Assembly (NCBI GenBank): GCA_902464345.1
Contig: CABQJA010000024.1
Span: 1 to 18,689 of the forward strand
From: an uncultured Clostridium sp.
Lineage (GTDB): Bacteria; Bacillota; Clostridia; Lachnospirales; Lachnospiraceae
DNA: 18,689 bases
Reading direction: 5' to 3'
The notes below the pieces were generated by a model. That model saw nothing but the letters and a program-made list of their open reading frames with translations, was not told the origin of the DNA and made no database searches. A program made the position numbers and the translations under genes. Each line of letters begins with the position of its first letter. Positions within the stretch are counted from its first letter, which is position 1. Below are positions 8,671-17,214 of the stretch, in pieces.

Positions 8671-8690
8671 GCCGGATATGAGGATCCGGC
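8671..8690 (+). other. Leader hairpin upstream of def
   Basis: GCCGGAT and ATCCGGC form a perfect 7-bp GC-rich stem with loop ATGAGG. No T-run follows, so it is not a plus-strand terminator. Sitting a few bases from the inferred 5' end of the mRNA, it could stabilise the transcript or affect def translation. The function is inferred. Confidence 0.5.
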
Positions 8691-8711
8691 ATAAGAAAGG
8701 CAGGAATTAGA

Positions 8712-9173
8712 ATGGGAATACGTAAAATCCGTTATGAAGGCGATCCGGTTTTGAGAAAGCAGTGTAAAGCCGTAGATAAGATGACACCGAGGCTGTTACA
8801 GCTGATCGATGATATGTTTGATACCATGTATGAGGCAAACGGAGTCGGACTGGCAGCTCCACAGGTAGGGATTCTAAAACGGATCGTAGTAATTGATATT
8901 GGAAATGATGAACCATTGGTATTGATCAATCCGGAGATTCTGGAACAGTCCGGAGAGCAGACCGGAGAGGAAGGATGCTTAAGCCTTCCGGGTAAGGTCG
9001 GTACCGTGACCAGACCGAATTATGTAAAATGCAGAGCCTATGATGAGAATATGGAGCAGTTTGAGGTAGAAGGTACAGAGCTTCTGGCACGGGCAATCTG
9101 CCATGAGCTGGATCATCTGGACGGCATCCTGTACCGGGATCACGCAGAAGGCGGATTACGGGAAGTAGAATAG
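8712..9173 (+). CDS. def: Peptide deformylase
   Basis: 153 aa. Metalloenzyme that removes the formyl group from the N-terminal Met of nascent proteins. All three catalytic motifs are present: GVGLAAPQVG (44-53), EGCLS (87-91, metal ligand Cys89) and HELDH (131-135, ligands His131 and His135, catalytic Glu132). ATG 8712 fits the usual start MGIRKIRYEGDPVLR; the SD (GAAAGGCAGG) is modest. It is followed 11 nt later by fmt, the enzyme that installs the formyl group, a classic pair. Confidence 0.97.
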   Translation: MGIRKIRYEGDPVLRKQCKAVDKMTPRLLQLIDDMFDTMYEANGVGLAAPQVGILKRIVVIDIGNDEPLVLINPEILEQSGEQTGEEGCLSLPGKVGTVTRPNYVKCRAYDENMEQFEVEGTELLARAICHELDHLDGILYRDHAEGGLREVE

Positions 9174-9184
9174 GCGGTGAGCAT

Positions 9185-10135
9185 ATGCGTGTAATATTTA
9201 TGGGAACACCGGATTTTGCAGTACCGGTATTAGAAGCGATCATTCAGGCAGGACATACTGTCATCGGTGTGTATACACAGCCGGATAAGCCGAAGGGCCG
9301 GGGGAAGAGTATGCAGTATACCCCGGTAAAGGAAAAAGCATTAGAGCATCAGATCCCTGTTTACCAGCCGGCACGGGTACGGGAGCCGGAGGTCATAGAG
9401 GAAATCCGGAATCTGAAGCCGGATATCATTATTGTAGTAGCATTCGGACAGATTCTTCCGGAGGAGCTGCTTGCAATCCCGCCATATGGCTGTGTGAATG
9501 TACATGCATCGTTACTGCCGAAATACCGTGGCGCGGCACCGATTCAGAGAGTGATCATGGACGGAGAGAAGGAAAGCGGTGTTACGACCATGTATATGGC
9601 GAAGGGACTGGATACCGGAGATATGATCGAACAGCTGGTGGTACCGATCGATGCAAAGGAGACTGGCGGTAGTTATCACGATAAGCTGGCGGAAGCAGGA
9701 GCCGGACTCTGTATCTCAACGATGGAGAAGATCGAGGCGGGAACGGCACCACGGATTCCACAGGATGATTCCAAGAGCTGTTATGCCCATATGCTGCAGA
9801 AATCCATGGGAGAACTGGACTTTGAACAGCCGGCAGAGGTACTGGAGCGACTGGTTCGTGGTCTGAATCCATGGCCGAGCGCATATACACAGTTACAGGG
9901 AAAGAATCTGAAAATATACGAGGCAGATATAGTAGAGATACCGGAAAATCAGCAGAGAGAACCGGGTAAGATAACGGCGGTGGATAAGAAGTCATTTACG
10001 ATTCAGTGTAATCCGGGAGGACTTCGGGTAACACAGCTACAGTTAGAAGGTAAAAAACGGATGAATACCGATGCGTTTCTTCTTGGATTTGCGGTAGAAG
10101 AAGGAATGCGGTGCGGAAAGCAGACACAGGAGTAG
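9185..10135 (+). CDS. fmt: Methionyl-tRNA formyltransferase
   Basis: 316 aa, typical length. It transfers a formyl group from 10-formyl-THF to initiator Met-tRNA. It starts MRVIFMGTPDFAVPVLEAI. Catalytic residues are Asn105 and His107 in NVHASLLPKYRGAAPI and Asp143 in KGLDTGDM. The N-terminal hydrolase fold is followed by an OB-like C-terminal tRNA-binding domain from about residue 205. ATG 9185 follows GGCGGTGAGCAT, the same SD style as gmk. rsmB starts 31 nt downstream. Confidence 0.97.
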   Translation: MRVIFMGTPDFAVPVLEAIIQAGHTVIGVYTQPDKPKGRGKSMQYTPVKEKALEHQIPVYQPARVREPEVIEEIRNLKPDIIIVVAFGQILPEELLAIPPYGCVNVHASLLPKYRGAAPIQRVIMDGEKESGVTTMYMAKGLDTGDMIEQLVVPIDAKETGGSYHDKLAEAGAGLCISTMEKIEAGTAPRIPQDDSKSCYAHMLQKSMGELDFEQPAEVLERLVRGLNPWPSAYTQLQGKNLKIYEADIVEIPENQQREPGKITAVDKKSFTIQCNPGGLRVTQLQLEGKKRMNTDAFLLGFAVEEGMRCGKQTQE

Positions 10136-10166
10136 CACGGGAATATAGGAAAGGAACGGGCGGATC

Positions 10167-11573
10167 ATGGCAGGCAGCAGTATCAATGTACGGGAACTGG
10201 CGATGGAGACACTGACCGATGTGGATCGGGAGAAAAAGACAGCCAGTGAAGCAATGAATATTACGCTTCGCAATTATCAGTATATGAGCAAGCAGGAGCG
10301 GAGCTTTTATACCAGATTGTGCAATGGCACCTTGGAGAACCGGATCCAGCTGGATTATAAGCTCGACCGGATATCTAAAACACCGGTGCATAAATGTAAG
10401 CCATATATCCGTAGCATTCTCCGGATGAGTGCGTATCAGATCCTGTTTATGAACAGCATACCGGATTCGGCAGTCTGTAATGAAGCAGCGCTTCTCACCA
10501 AGAAGAAGGGCTTCCGACAGTTGACCGGATTTGTAAACGGTGTCCTGCGGAATCTGATCCGTCAGAAGGACGCCCTCACACTGCCGGAACGGGAAGCTGA
10601 TCCTGTGAAAGCAATGTCTGTACAGTATTCCATTCCGGAATGGCTGGTAGATAAAATGCGGTCATGGTATCCGGAAGAGATTGCGGAACGGATCTTCCGG
10701 GCGTTTTTACAGGAACCGCCGCTGACAGTCCGGATCAACCTCTTACGGACGACCAAAGAAGAAGTAAAGACAGGTCTGGCGGCAGCCGGAGTAAAGGCAG
10801 CCGATGGACATTATACAGATAATACCTTACAGCTGACCGGGTATAATTATTTAAATCGAATCCGGGCATTCCGGGAAGGTCTGATAACGGTTCAGGATGA
10901 GAGCTCTGTATTGCAGGGATACCTGATCCATCCGAAGGCGGGAGACCGGATTCTGGATATCTGTGCGGCACCGGGCGGTAAAAGCATGCAGGCAGCAGAA
11001 CGTCTGGGTCTGACAGATCCGGAGCGGAAGGGGCAGCCGGGCAGTGTGCTGGCACGGGACATCAGTGCATCCAAGGTAGAGCGGATTCAGGAGAATCTGG
11101 AACGGATGCAGTATTCGAATATCGAAACACAGGTATGGGATGCGGTACAGCCGGATCCGACCGCAAGAGAGCAGTTTGATTTTGTAATCGCAGATGTACC
11201 GTGTTCCGGACTGGGTGTGATCGGCAGAAAGCAGGATATTAAATACCGGATCCGACCGGAACAGCTGACAGAGCTGGTACACCTCCAAAGAGAGATCCTG
11301 AAACAGGCGGTGACCTATGTAAAACCGGGTGGAATTCTGATCTACAGTACGTGTACGATTCATCCGGGAGAGAACGAGGAACAGGTCGGATGGCTGACGG
11401 AGAACTATCCGTTGGAACCGGAGGATCTGCATCAATACCTGCCGGAAACACTGGTTAACGAGGTAAAGGATCAGCCGGGAACAGATCTTGAACAGGGATA
11501 TACAACATTACTGCCCGGTCTGCAGAGCTGTGACGGATTCTTTATGGCAGCATTCCGGAAGAAGAAAAACTGA
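10167..11573 (+). CDS. rsmB: 16S rRNA m5C967 methyltransferase RsmB (Sun/Fmu)
   Basis: 468 aa, slightly longer than the usual 430-450. It methylates C967 (E. coli numbering) of 16S rRNA. The N-terminal NusB-like RNA-binding domain (about 1-140) begins NVRELAMETLTDVDREKKT. The Rossmann methyltransferase domain has SAM motif I DICAAPGGKS (264-273), motif IV VPCSGLG (344-350, Cys346) and motif VI YSTCT (393-397, nucleophile Cys396). A short Gly/Pro-containing insertion (DPERKGQPGS, about 284-293) follows motif I and accounts for part of the extra length. AGGAAAGGA at 10147-10155 is a rather distant SD for ATG 10167. Two residues after the stop, rlmN's context begins. Confidence 0.95.
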   Translation: MAGSSINVRELAMETLTDVDREKKTASEAMNITLRNYQYMSKQERSFYTRLCNGTLENRIQLDYKLDRISKTPVHKCKPYIRSILRMSAYQILFMNSIPDSAVCNEAALLTKKKGFRQLTGFVNGVLRNLIRQKDALTLPEREADPVKAMSVQYSIPEWLVDKMRSWYPEEIAERIFRAFLQEPPLTVRINLLRTTKEEVKTGLAAAGVKAADGHYTDNTLQLTGYNYLNRIRAFREGLITVQDESSVLQGYLIHPKAGDRILDICAAPGGKSMQAAERLGLTDPERKGQPGSVLARDISASKVERIQENLERMQYSNIETQVWDAVQPDPTAREQFDFVIADVPCSGLGVIGRKQDIKYRIRPEQLTELVHLQREILKQAVTYVKPGGILIYSTCTIHPGENEEQVGWLTENYPLEPEDLHQYLPETLVNEVKDQPGTDLEQGYTTLLPGLQSCDGFFMAAFRKKKN

Positions 11574-11582
11574 GGTAAAACT

Positions 11583-12611
11583 ATGGATATTCGTTCGATG
11601 ACATACGAAGAACTGCAAGCATATATAAAGGAACTGGGATTGCCGAAATTCCGGGCAGATCAGGTGTATCAGTGGATCCATCAGAAGCTGGTACGCTCTC
11701 CGGAGGAAATGAAGAATCTTCCGGGAGAGCTTCGGAAGAAGCTCGCAGAGGACTGGATCGGAGTGGAGGAGGAGACCAGACTGGTATCCAAAGAAGACGG
11801 AACGAATAAATTCCTGTTCCGGTTATGGGATAACAATCTGATCGAGAGTGTCTGGATGCCGTATAAGCATGGAAACTCTGTCTGCATATCCTCGCAGGTC
11901 GGCTGCCGGATGGGGTGCCGGTTCTGTGCATCGACCATTGACGGCGTTGTGAGAAATCTGACCGCATCTGAGATGCTGGATCAGGTCTATGCCATGCAGT
12001 ATGCAATGGGAGAGCGGGTATCGAATATTGTAGTGATGGGATCCGGGGAACCATTGGATAACTATGATTCCCTGATTCGTTTCTTACATCTGATATCCGG
12101 TGAGCGGGGACTGCATATCAGCCAGAGAAATATCACCGTGTCCAGCTGTGGCCTGGTTCCGCAGATACGGACGCTTGCAGAGGAGGGCTTTCAGATCACC
12201 TTTGCACTGTCCCTGCATGCATCCACGGATGCCGAGCGACAGGCACTGATGCCGATTGCAAGACGATATTCCCTTCATGAGACTCTGGAGGCCTGTCAGT
12301 ATTATTTTGAGAAAACAGGACGCCGGGTCACCTATGAATACAGTCTGGTACAGGGCGTGAATGATTCGCCGGAGCATGCGAAACGGCTGGCAGAGCTGCT
12401 AAAACCGTACCGGCCGTGTCATGTAAATCTGATTCCGATCAACCCGATCAAGGAGCGGGATTTTCAGCGCGGAACAGATAAATCGATACAAAATTTCAAA
12501 TATCTACTTGAAAATAATCAGATTAATGGTACTATAAGAAGAGGTATGGGTAGGGATATTGACGCTGCCTGCGGGCAGTTAAGGAGAAATTATATGCAAC
12601 AAAATCAATAG
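11583..12611 (+). CDS. rlmN: Dual-specificity 23S rRNA A2503 / tRNA A37 C2-methyltransferase RlmN
   Basis: 342 aa. Radical-SAM enzyme that makes m2A2503 in 23S rRNA and m2A37 in some tRNAs. The 4Fe-4S cluster motif is CRMGCRFC (Cys108, Cys112, Cys115). The upstream Cys101 in VCISSQVG and the C-terminal Cys330 in DIDAACGQL correspond to E. coli Cys118 and Cys355, the catalytic pair. Also present are MGSGEP and HVNLIPINPI. The C-terminal Cys argues for RlmN itself; RlmN and Cfr share this architecture, and the operon context supports RlmN. The SD TGAGGT includes the rsmB stop codon. The stop overlaps the AGGAGG of the phosphatase gene. Confidence 0.95.
   Translation: MDIRSMTYEELQAYIKELGLPKFRADQVYQWIHQKLVRSPEEMKNLPGELRKKLAEDWIGVEEETRLVSKEDGTNKFLFRLWDNNLIESVWMPYKHGNSVCISSQVGCRMGCRFCASTIDGVVRNLTASEMLDQVYAMQYAMGERVSNIVVMGSGEPLDNYDSLIRFLHLISGERGLHISQRNITVSSCGLVPQIRTLAEEGFQITFALSLHASTDAERQALMPIARRYSLHETLEACQYYFEKTGRRVTYEYSLVQGVNDSPEHAKRLAELLKPYRPCHVNLIPINPIKERDFQRGTDKSIQNFKYLLENNQINGTIRRGMGRDIDAACGQLRRNYMQQNQ
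12508..12538 (+). promoter_or_regulatory. Candidate intragenic promoter for prpC-prkC inside the rlmN 3' end
   Basis: TTGAAA (12508-12513) is followed by TACTAT (12530-12535, 16-bp spacer) or TATAAG (12533-12538, 19-bp spacer), within a locally AT-rich part of rlmN about 90 nt ahead of prpC. It is weaker than the yicC and def promoters, and neither -10 option is ideal. Confidence 0.3.
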
Positions 12612-12623
12612 GAGGAAGCGGAT

Positions 12624-13346
12624 TTGTTATCTTTTGGAAAAACAGATATCGGTAAGAAGCGGAGTATGAATCAGGATAATCTCTTCTTCAGTGATGAGCC
12701 TGTGGGATGTCTTCCGAATCTCTATATTGTAGCAGATGGTATGGGTGGACATAAGGCTGGCGATTATGCTTCTTCTTACGCAGTGTATCAATTTGTGGAA
12801 TTTGTAAAGCAGTGTGAGGACTCAAACCCCATTACAGTGATGAAGCAGGGGATCCGGGCAGTAAATGACGGGATTCTAACAGCATCGAAGGAACGGGAAG
12901 AGCTGAGCGGTATGGGAACTACATTTGTCTGTGCGGTGGTGGATGCCAATCATTTATATGTGGCCAACATCGGTGACAGTCGACTGTATGTATTGGATAA
13001 AGACAGTATCCGACAGATAACACTGGATCATTCTCTCGTAGAGGAGCTGATCCGGACCGGACAGCTGGATCCGCTGAAGGTACGGAACCATCCGGAGAAG
13101 AATATTATTACCAGAGCTTTGGGAGCAAACGAGGAAGCAATTCCGGATTTCTTTGAAATTGAGCTGCACATGGATGAAAAGATTTTAATGTGTTCCGATG
13201 GATTATCCAACATGGTGGAGGATGATGAAATCCAGAATATCATTATTGAGGCAGAACAACCGGAAGCTGCAGTGACACGCCTGATCGACCGGGCGAATTA
13301 TTACGGCGGCAAAGATAATATAGCAGCCCTTGTGGTAGCACAGTAA
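12624..13346 (+). CDS. prpC: PP2C-family Ser/Thr protein phosphatase (Stp/PrpC)
   Basis: 240 aa. Metal-dependent cytosolic phosphatase that opposes the adjacent PASTA kinase. It starts at TTG 12624: AGGAGGA lies about 8 nt upstream, and the conserved motif SMNQDN (14-19, Asp18) leaves no room for a later start. Metal-site and signature motifs are VADGMGGHKAGDYAS (Asp38, Gly39), GMGTTFVCAVV (97-107), NIGDSRLY (115-122, Asp118), TLDHSLVEELIRTGQL, CSDGLSNMV (190-198, Asp192) and GGKDNIAALVV (228-238, Asp231). prkC begins 16 nt downstream, the standard Firmicutes pairing. Confidence 0.96.
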   Translation: MLSFGKTDIGKKRSMNQDNLFFSDEPVGCLPNLYIVADGMGGHKAGDYASSYAVYQFVEFVKQCEDSNPITVMKQGIRAVNDGILTASKEREELSGMGTTFVCAVVDANHLYVANIGDSRLYVLDKDSIRQITLDHSLVEELIRTGQLDPLKVRNHPEKNIITRALGANEEAIPDFFEIELHMDEKILMCSDGLSNMVEDDEIQNIIIEAEQPEAAVTRLIDRANYYGGKDNIAALVVAQ

Positions 13347-13362
13347 ATAGAGAGGTGTAAAA

Positions 13363-15666
13363 ATGTTAAAACCAGGAATGATGTTAGGTGATAGATACGA
13401 AATAATCGAACTTGTAGGCTCAGGCGGTATGTCTGAGGTATATAAGGCAAAGGATCATAAGCTGAATCGTTATGTTGCGGTCAAGGTGCTGAAGCGGGAA
13501 TTCAGTGATGACCGGAATTTTGTATCCAAGTTCCGGGTTGAGGCACAGTCGGCAGCAGGACTGTCTCATCCGAATATTGTAAATGTATATGATGTTGGAG
13601 AAGATGAGGGCATCTACTATATTGTCATGGAGTTCGTAGAGGGAATCACCCTGAAGGAATATATCATGGATCATGGCAGATTACCGGCAGATCAGGCACT
13701 GGATTTTGCACTGCAGATCGCATCCGGTATCGAAGTGGCTCATCAGAATCATACGATTCACAGAGATATTAAACCGCAGAATATTATTGTGTCGAAAAAT
13801 GGAACCCTGAAGGTAACGGATTTCGGTATCGCGCGGGCAGCTACCTCCAATACGGTAGCATCCAATGCTATGGGTAGTGTTCATTATATCTCACCGGAAC
13901 AGGCAAGAGGCGGCTACAGTGATGAAAAGAGCGATATCTATTCCCTTGGTATTACCATGTATGAGATGGTAACCGGACGGGTACCGTTTGAGGGTGATAA
14001 TAACGTAACCGTTGCATTGATGCATATTCAGGGAGAAATGATCCCGCCGAGAGAATATTATCCGGATATACCGGCAAGTCTGGAGAAGGTAATTTTAAAA
14101 TGTACCCAGAAGAAGCCGGAGCGCCGTTATCTGACGGCCAGTGCGTTGATCGCGGATTTACGCAGAGTTGCAACCAATCCGAATGGCGATTTTGTAGTCA
14201 TGGGTACCAATACCTCCAACAATGCGCCAACCGTTATGATGTCAGATGAGGAGTTAAGCTCTATCCGGGAATCAGCCGGTAAGAAGGCTTATGATGATGC
14301 AGACAGTATGACCGGTTATGAAGAGACCAGACAGCCTGTCGATGCAGGAAAATATCAGGAAGCACCGGCGGAAGAAGAACAGCCGGAGGAACGCAGATAT
14401 CAGGAGACCGCCAGAACACAGAAGCCGGCCGGCAGAACGGAAGCAGCAGCTTCTGCAGGCAGAGCTGTAGCAGAAAGCAGCCGGTATCAGGGCGTGGATG
14501 ATGATTTTGACCCGGATGATGACGATTACAAATATGATTATGATGATCCGGATGATGACGATGAGACAGATGATATTACAGATGAGGATAATGATGATAT
14601 CGATCCGAAGCTTCAGAAGATTGTGATGATCGGTGGTATCGTAGCAGCTGTTATTATTGCAATGTTCATTATGCTGTTTGTCGGTAAAGCAGCCGGATGG
14701 TTTAAGTTTGGCAACAACAAAAATACCGAGGATAAGAACAACGGTGCGATTGAAATGACAGTGAATGTTGTCGGCAAGAATCAGCAGGATGCAGAGAAAG
14801 AGCTGACAGATGCTGAGATTCCATATGAGATCGAAAAGAAGAATGATGATACGATTGATGCGGATATCGTAATCTCCCAGAGCTATGAGAAGGGCGATAT
14901 GATTCCTGCAGATACCAAGGTTAAGATCGTAGTCAGTGCAGGTAAGGCAGAAGTTCCGGTACCGAATGTCGTGGGCTTTGAGGTCGCAAAGGCGGATGAG
15001 ACGATAAAGGCAGCCGGATTCCAGGTAACACACAGCTACGAATACAGTGCAGATATTGAGAAGGATCATGTTATCCGTCAGGATCCGTCCGGAGATCAGA
15101 AGGCTGCAGATGGCAGTACCGTAACGATCGTTGTCAGCAATGGACCGGAAATGAAGGAAACCGAGGTTCCGGACTTAAGAAATAAGACACAGCAGGAAGC
15201 AGAAGCAGAGCTTGCAAATCATAACCTGAGTATTGGTAATGTAACAGAGGAATTCAGTGATACCGTAGAGGCCGGCCGGGTAATCAGCCAGAGTACCAGT
15301 TTCGGAACAAAGGTATTAGAGGGTTCTAAGGTGGATATTACGATCAGTAAGGGACCGGAGCCGACAACGGAGTCAACAACGGCTACTAAGACCTATACAG
15401 CAACCTTCAGCGGAAGCATTTCATTTGTAGGTGCGAGTGATTCCACAAACAGCTACAATGTAACGGTTGTATATGTAATCGGTGATACCAGCAGAACGAT
15501 TGCCAGCGGTTCTATTTCCGCACAGAATAAGACTCTGAGCATTCCGGCAGGATCTACATTGACAGGTCTGCCGAATACCGGTACACTCCAGATCTTATAT
15601 AACGGCGTACCGACCAAGCCGGAGGATGTATCGGAATCTGTTAATGTTCAGGTTGCAGAAGAGTAG
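13363..15666 (+). CDS. prkC: PASTA-domain Ser/Thr protein kinase (PrkC/Stk)
   Basis: 767 aa, longer than B. subtilis PrkC (648). Membrane kinase that senses peptidoglycan fragments and controls cell-wall and growth functions. The Hanks kinase domain (about 11-270) has the Gly-rich loop VGSGGMSEV, Lys41 in VAVKVL, HRDIKPQN (133-140, catalytic Asp135) and DFG (153-155). A long low-complexity cytosolic linker (about 290-415) ends in a very acidic block (379-414, 24 of 36 residues Asp/Glu). A single transmembrane helix spans about 420-441. Three extracellular PASTA repeats lie at about 465-527, 530-595 and 600-665. A Thr-rich linker (PTTESTTATKT) is followed by a C-terminal beta-rich domain of about 90 residues (676-767) that I do not recognise. 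GAGGTG precedes ATG 13363. rsgA follows within 8 nt. Confidence 0.96.
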   Translation: MLKPGMMLGDRYEIIELVGSGGMSEVYKAKDHKLNRYVAVKVLKREFSDDRNFVSKFRVEAQSAAGLSHPNIVNVYDVGEDEGIYYIVMEFVEGITLKEYIMDHGRLPADQALDFALQIASGIEVAHQNHTIHRDIKPQNIIVSKNGTLKVTDFGIARAATSNTVASNAMGSVHYISPEQARGGYSDEKSDIYSLGITMYEMVTGRVPFEGDNNVTVALMHIQGEMIPPREYYPDIPASLEKVILKCTQKKPERRYLTASALIADLRRVATNPNGDFVVMGTNTSNNAPTVMMSDEELSSIRESAGKKAYDDADSMTGYEETRQPVDAGKYQEAPAEEEQPEERRYQETARTQKPAGRTEAAASAGRAVAESSRYQGVDDDFDPDDDDYKYDYDDPDDDDETDDITDEDNDDIDPKLQKIVMIGGIVAAVIIAMFIMLFVGKAAGWFKFGNNKNTEDKNNGAIEMTVNVVGKNQQDAEKELTDAEIPYEIEKKNDDTIDADIVISQSYEKGDMIPADTKVKIVVSAGKAEVPVPNVVGFEVAKADETIKAAGFQVTHSYEYSADIEKDHVIRQDPSGDQKAADGSTVTIVVSNGPEMKETEVPDLRNKTQQEAEAELANHNLSIGNVTEEFSDTVEAGRVISQSTSFGTKVLEGSKVDITISKGPEPTTESTTATKTYTATFSGSISFVGASDSTNSYNVTVVYVIGDTSRTIASGSISAQNKTLSIPAGSTLTGLPNTGTLQILYNGVPTKPEDVSESVNVQVAEE

Positions 15667-15673
15667 GGCATCT

Positions 15674-16552
15674 ATGCAGGGAAGAATCATGAAGGGCATA
15701 GCCGGTTTCTATTATGTAGAGGTGCCGGATTATGGATTATATGAATGCAAGGCAAAGGGGAGTTTCCGTAATCAGAAATTAAAACCCCTGCCCGGAGATC
15801 TGGTAGACATTGAAGTTCTGGATTCTGAGAAGATGGCAGGAAATGTCGTGCAGATCTATCCGCGTAAAAATGAATTAATACGGCCGGCGGTTGCAAATGT
15901 AGATCAGGTTCTGATCGAGTTTGCGGCTGCAGAGCCGAATCCGAATCTTAACCTGTTGGACCGGTTTCTGATCTTGATGAACCGACAGCAGGTTAAAACT
16001 ATCGTATGCTTTAACAAGGTGGATCTGATCGAGGATGCGATGCGAAACCGCCTTTCGGAGGTGTATGCAAAGAGTGGTAATCAGGTCTGTTTCACCAGCA
16101 CATATTCCGGAGAAGGGATTGAAGAGGTAAAGCAGCTGATCGCAGGAAAGACCACAGTTCTGGCCGGACCGTCCGGTGTGGGGAAGTCTTCATTGTTAAA
16201 CTGCCTGCTTCCGGATGCAAATGCAAAGACCGGTGAGATCAGTGAAAAAATCAAGCGGGGCAAGCATACGACCAGACATTCCGAGCTGATGCCGGCGGGC
16301 GAGGATACGTATTTCATTGATACCCCTGGGTTCAGTACCCTGTATCTGAGCGGAATCGCAAAGGAAGAATTAAAGGATTATTTTCCGGAGTTTCATTCGT
16401 ATGAGGGACAGTGCCGGTTTCTGGGATGCTCGCATACCCATGAGCCGGAGTGCAGAGTAAAGCAGGCGGTTGCAGAAGAAGAGATCAACCGGATTCGATA
16501 TGAGCATTATGTAGAATTCTATGAAGAAATAAAAAATACAAGGAGTTGGTAA
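15674..16552 (+). CDS. rsgA: Ribosome small-subunit-dependent GTPase RsgA
   Basis: 292 aa from ATG 15674. Late 30S-maturation GTPase stimulated by the subunit. The start gives MQGRIMKGIAGFYYV, matching the family N-terminus. An upstream ATG (15626) would overlap prkC by 41 nt and add 16 non-family residues, and ATG 15689 would cut into the conserved start; both are less likely. An OB domain (about 1-72) is followed by a circularly permuted GTPase with G4 NKVD (114-117) before G1 GPSGVGKSS (165-173) and G3 DTPG (216-219). A zinc knuckle follows (Cys247, Cys252, His254, Cys260). The SD is weak (TAGGG near 15666), suggesting coupling to prkC. In B. subtilis RsgA is a PrkC substrate, consistent with linkage. 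Confidence 0.94.
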   Translation: MQGRIMKGIAGFYYVEVPDYGLYECKAKGSFRNQKLKPLPGDLVDIEVLDSEKMAGNVVQIYPRKNELIRPAVANVDQVLIEFAAAEPNPNLNLLDRFLILMNRQQVKTIVCFNKVDLIEDAMRNRLSEVYAKSGNQVCFTSTYSGEGIEEVKQLIAGKTTVLAGPSGVGKSSLLNCLLPDANAKTGEISEKIKRGKHTTRHSELMPAGEDTYFIDTPGFSTLYLSGIAKEELKDYFPEFHSYEGQCRFLGCSHTHEPECRVKQAVAEEEINRIRYEHYVEFYEEIKNTRSW

Positions 16553-16553
16553 C

Positions 16554-17204
16554 ATGAAACTATCACCATCTATATTATCGGCAGATTTCACACAATTAGG
16601 CGCACAGGTTCAATGCGTAGATAAGGCAGGGGCAGATTATATACATCTGGACGTTATGGATGGTCAGTTTGTGCCGAACATCTCATTTGGAATGCCTGTG
16701 ATACAGGCAGTACGGAAGGTGACGGAGAAGCCGCTGGATGTCCATCTGATGATCGAGGAGCCGATTCGTTATCTGCAGGAGTTTAAGGACGCGGGAGCGG
16801 ATATTGTAACCGTACATGCAGAGAGCTGCAAGCATCTGCATCGGACGATCACCAGAATCCGTGAGCTGGATATGAAGGCAGGTGTTGCACTGAATCCAGC
16901 AACCTCTGTGAATGTGTTGAATTATATCTTTGATGATATTGATATGGTACTGGTTATGAGTGTGAATCCGGGCTTTGGCGGGCAGGCATTCATTCCGGGA
17001 GTTCTGGATAAGATTAAAAGGGTACGTAAAATTGCAGAGGATAAGGGACTTAAGAATCTGGAGATTGAAGTTGACGGAGGAATTACACTCAATAATATTT
17101 CTACAGTCGTAGATGCCGGGGCAGATGTTATTGTGGCAGGTTCTGCAATCTTTAATGGAAATCCGGCAGAGAATGTAAAAGAGTTCCTGAAGAGGATGTG
17201 TTAG
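16554..17204 (+). CDS. rpe: Ribulose-phosphate 3-epimerase
   Basis: 216 aa. It interconverts ribulose-5-phosphate and xylulose-5-phosphate in the pentose phosphate pathway. TIM-barrel motifs are LSPSILSADF (Ser7), HLDVMDGQFVPN (metal ligands His31 and Asp33), VHLMIEEP (His64), VNPGFGGQ (phosphate loop, 137-144), EVDGGI (172-177, catalytic Asp174) and AGSAIF (195-200). AAGGAG lies in the last rsgA codons, and ATG 16554 is one base after the rsgA stop. thiN begins 10 nt after the end. Confidence 0.97.
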   Translation: MKLSPSILSADFTQLGAQVQCVDKAGADYIHLDVMDGQFVPNISFGMPVIQAVRKVTEKPLDVHLMIEEPIRYLQEFKDAGADIVTVHAESCKHLHRTITRIRELDMKAGVALNPATSVNVLNYIFDDIDMVLVMSVNPGFGGQAFIPGVLDKIKRVRKIAEDKGLKNLEIEVDGGITLNNISTVVDAGADVIVAGSAIFNGNPAENVKEFLKRMC

Positions 17205-17214
17205 GAGATTATCA

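Noticed and set aside
10851..11435. Antisense open frame (194 codons) opposite rsmB
   Set aside because: It lies opposite the catalytic motifs of rsmB, with no supporting SD or recognisable motifs.
14272..15069. Antisense frame rich in Ile/Val that looks membrane-like, opposite prkC
   Set aside because: The Ile runs are the reverse complement of GAT codons in the Asp-rich linker of PrkC; no start context or family similarity.
15626..15673. Upstream ATG start for rsgA overlapping prkC
   Set aside because: The added 16 residues do not resemble RsgA and no SD is present; ATG 15674 matches the family N-terminus.
17205..17214. Search for a TPP riboswitch ahead of thiN
   Set aside because: Only 10 nt separate rpe and thiN, so there is no room for one.
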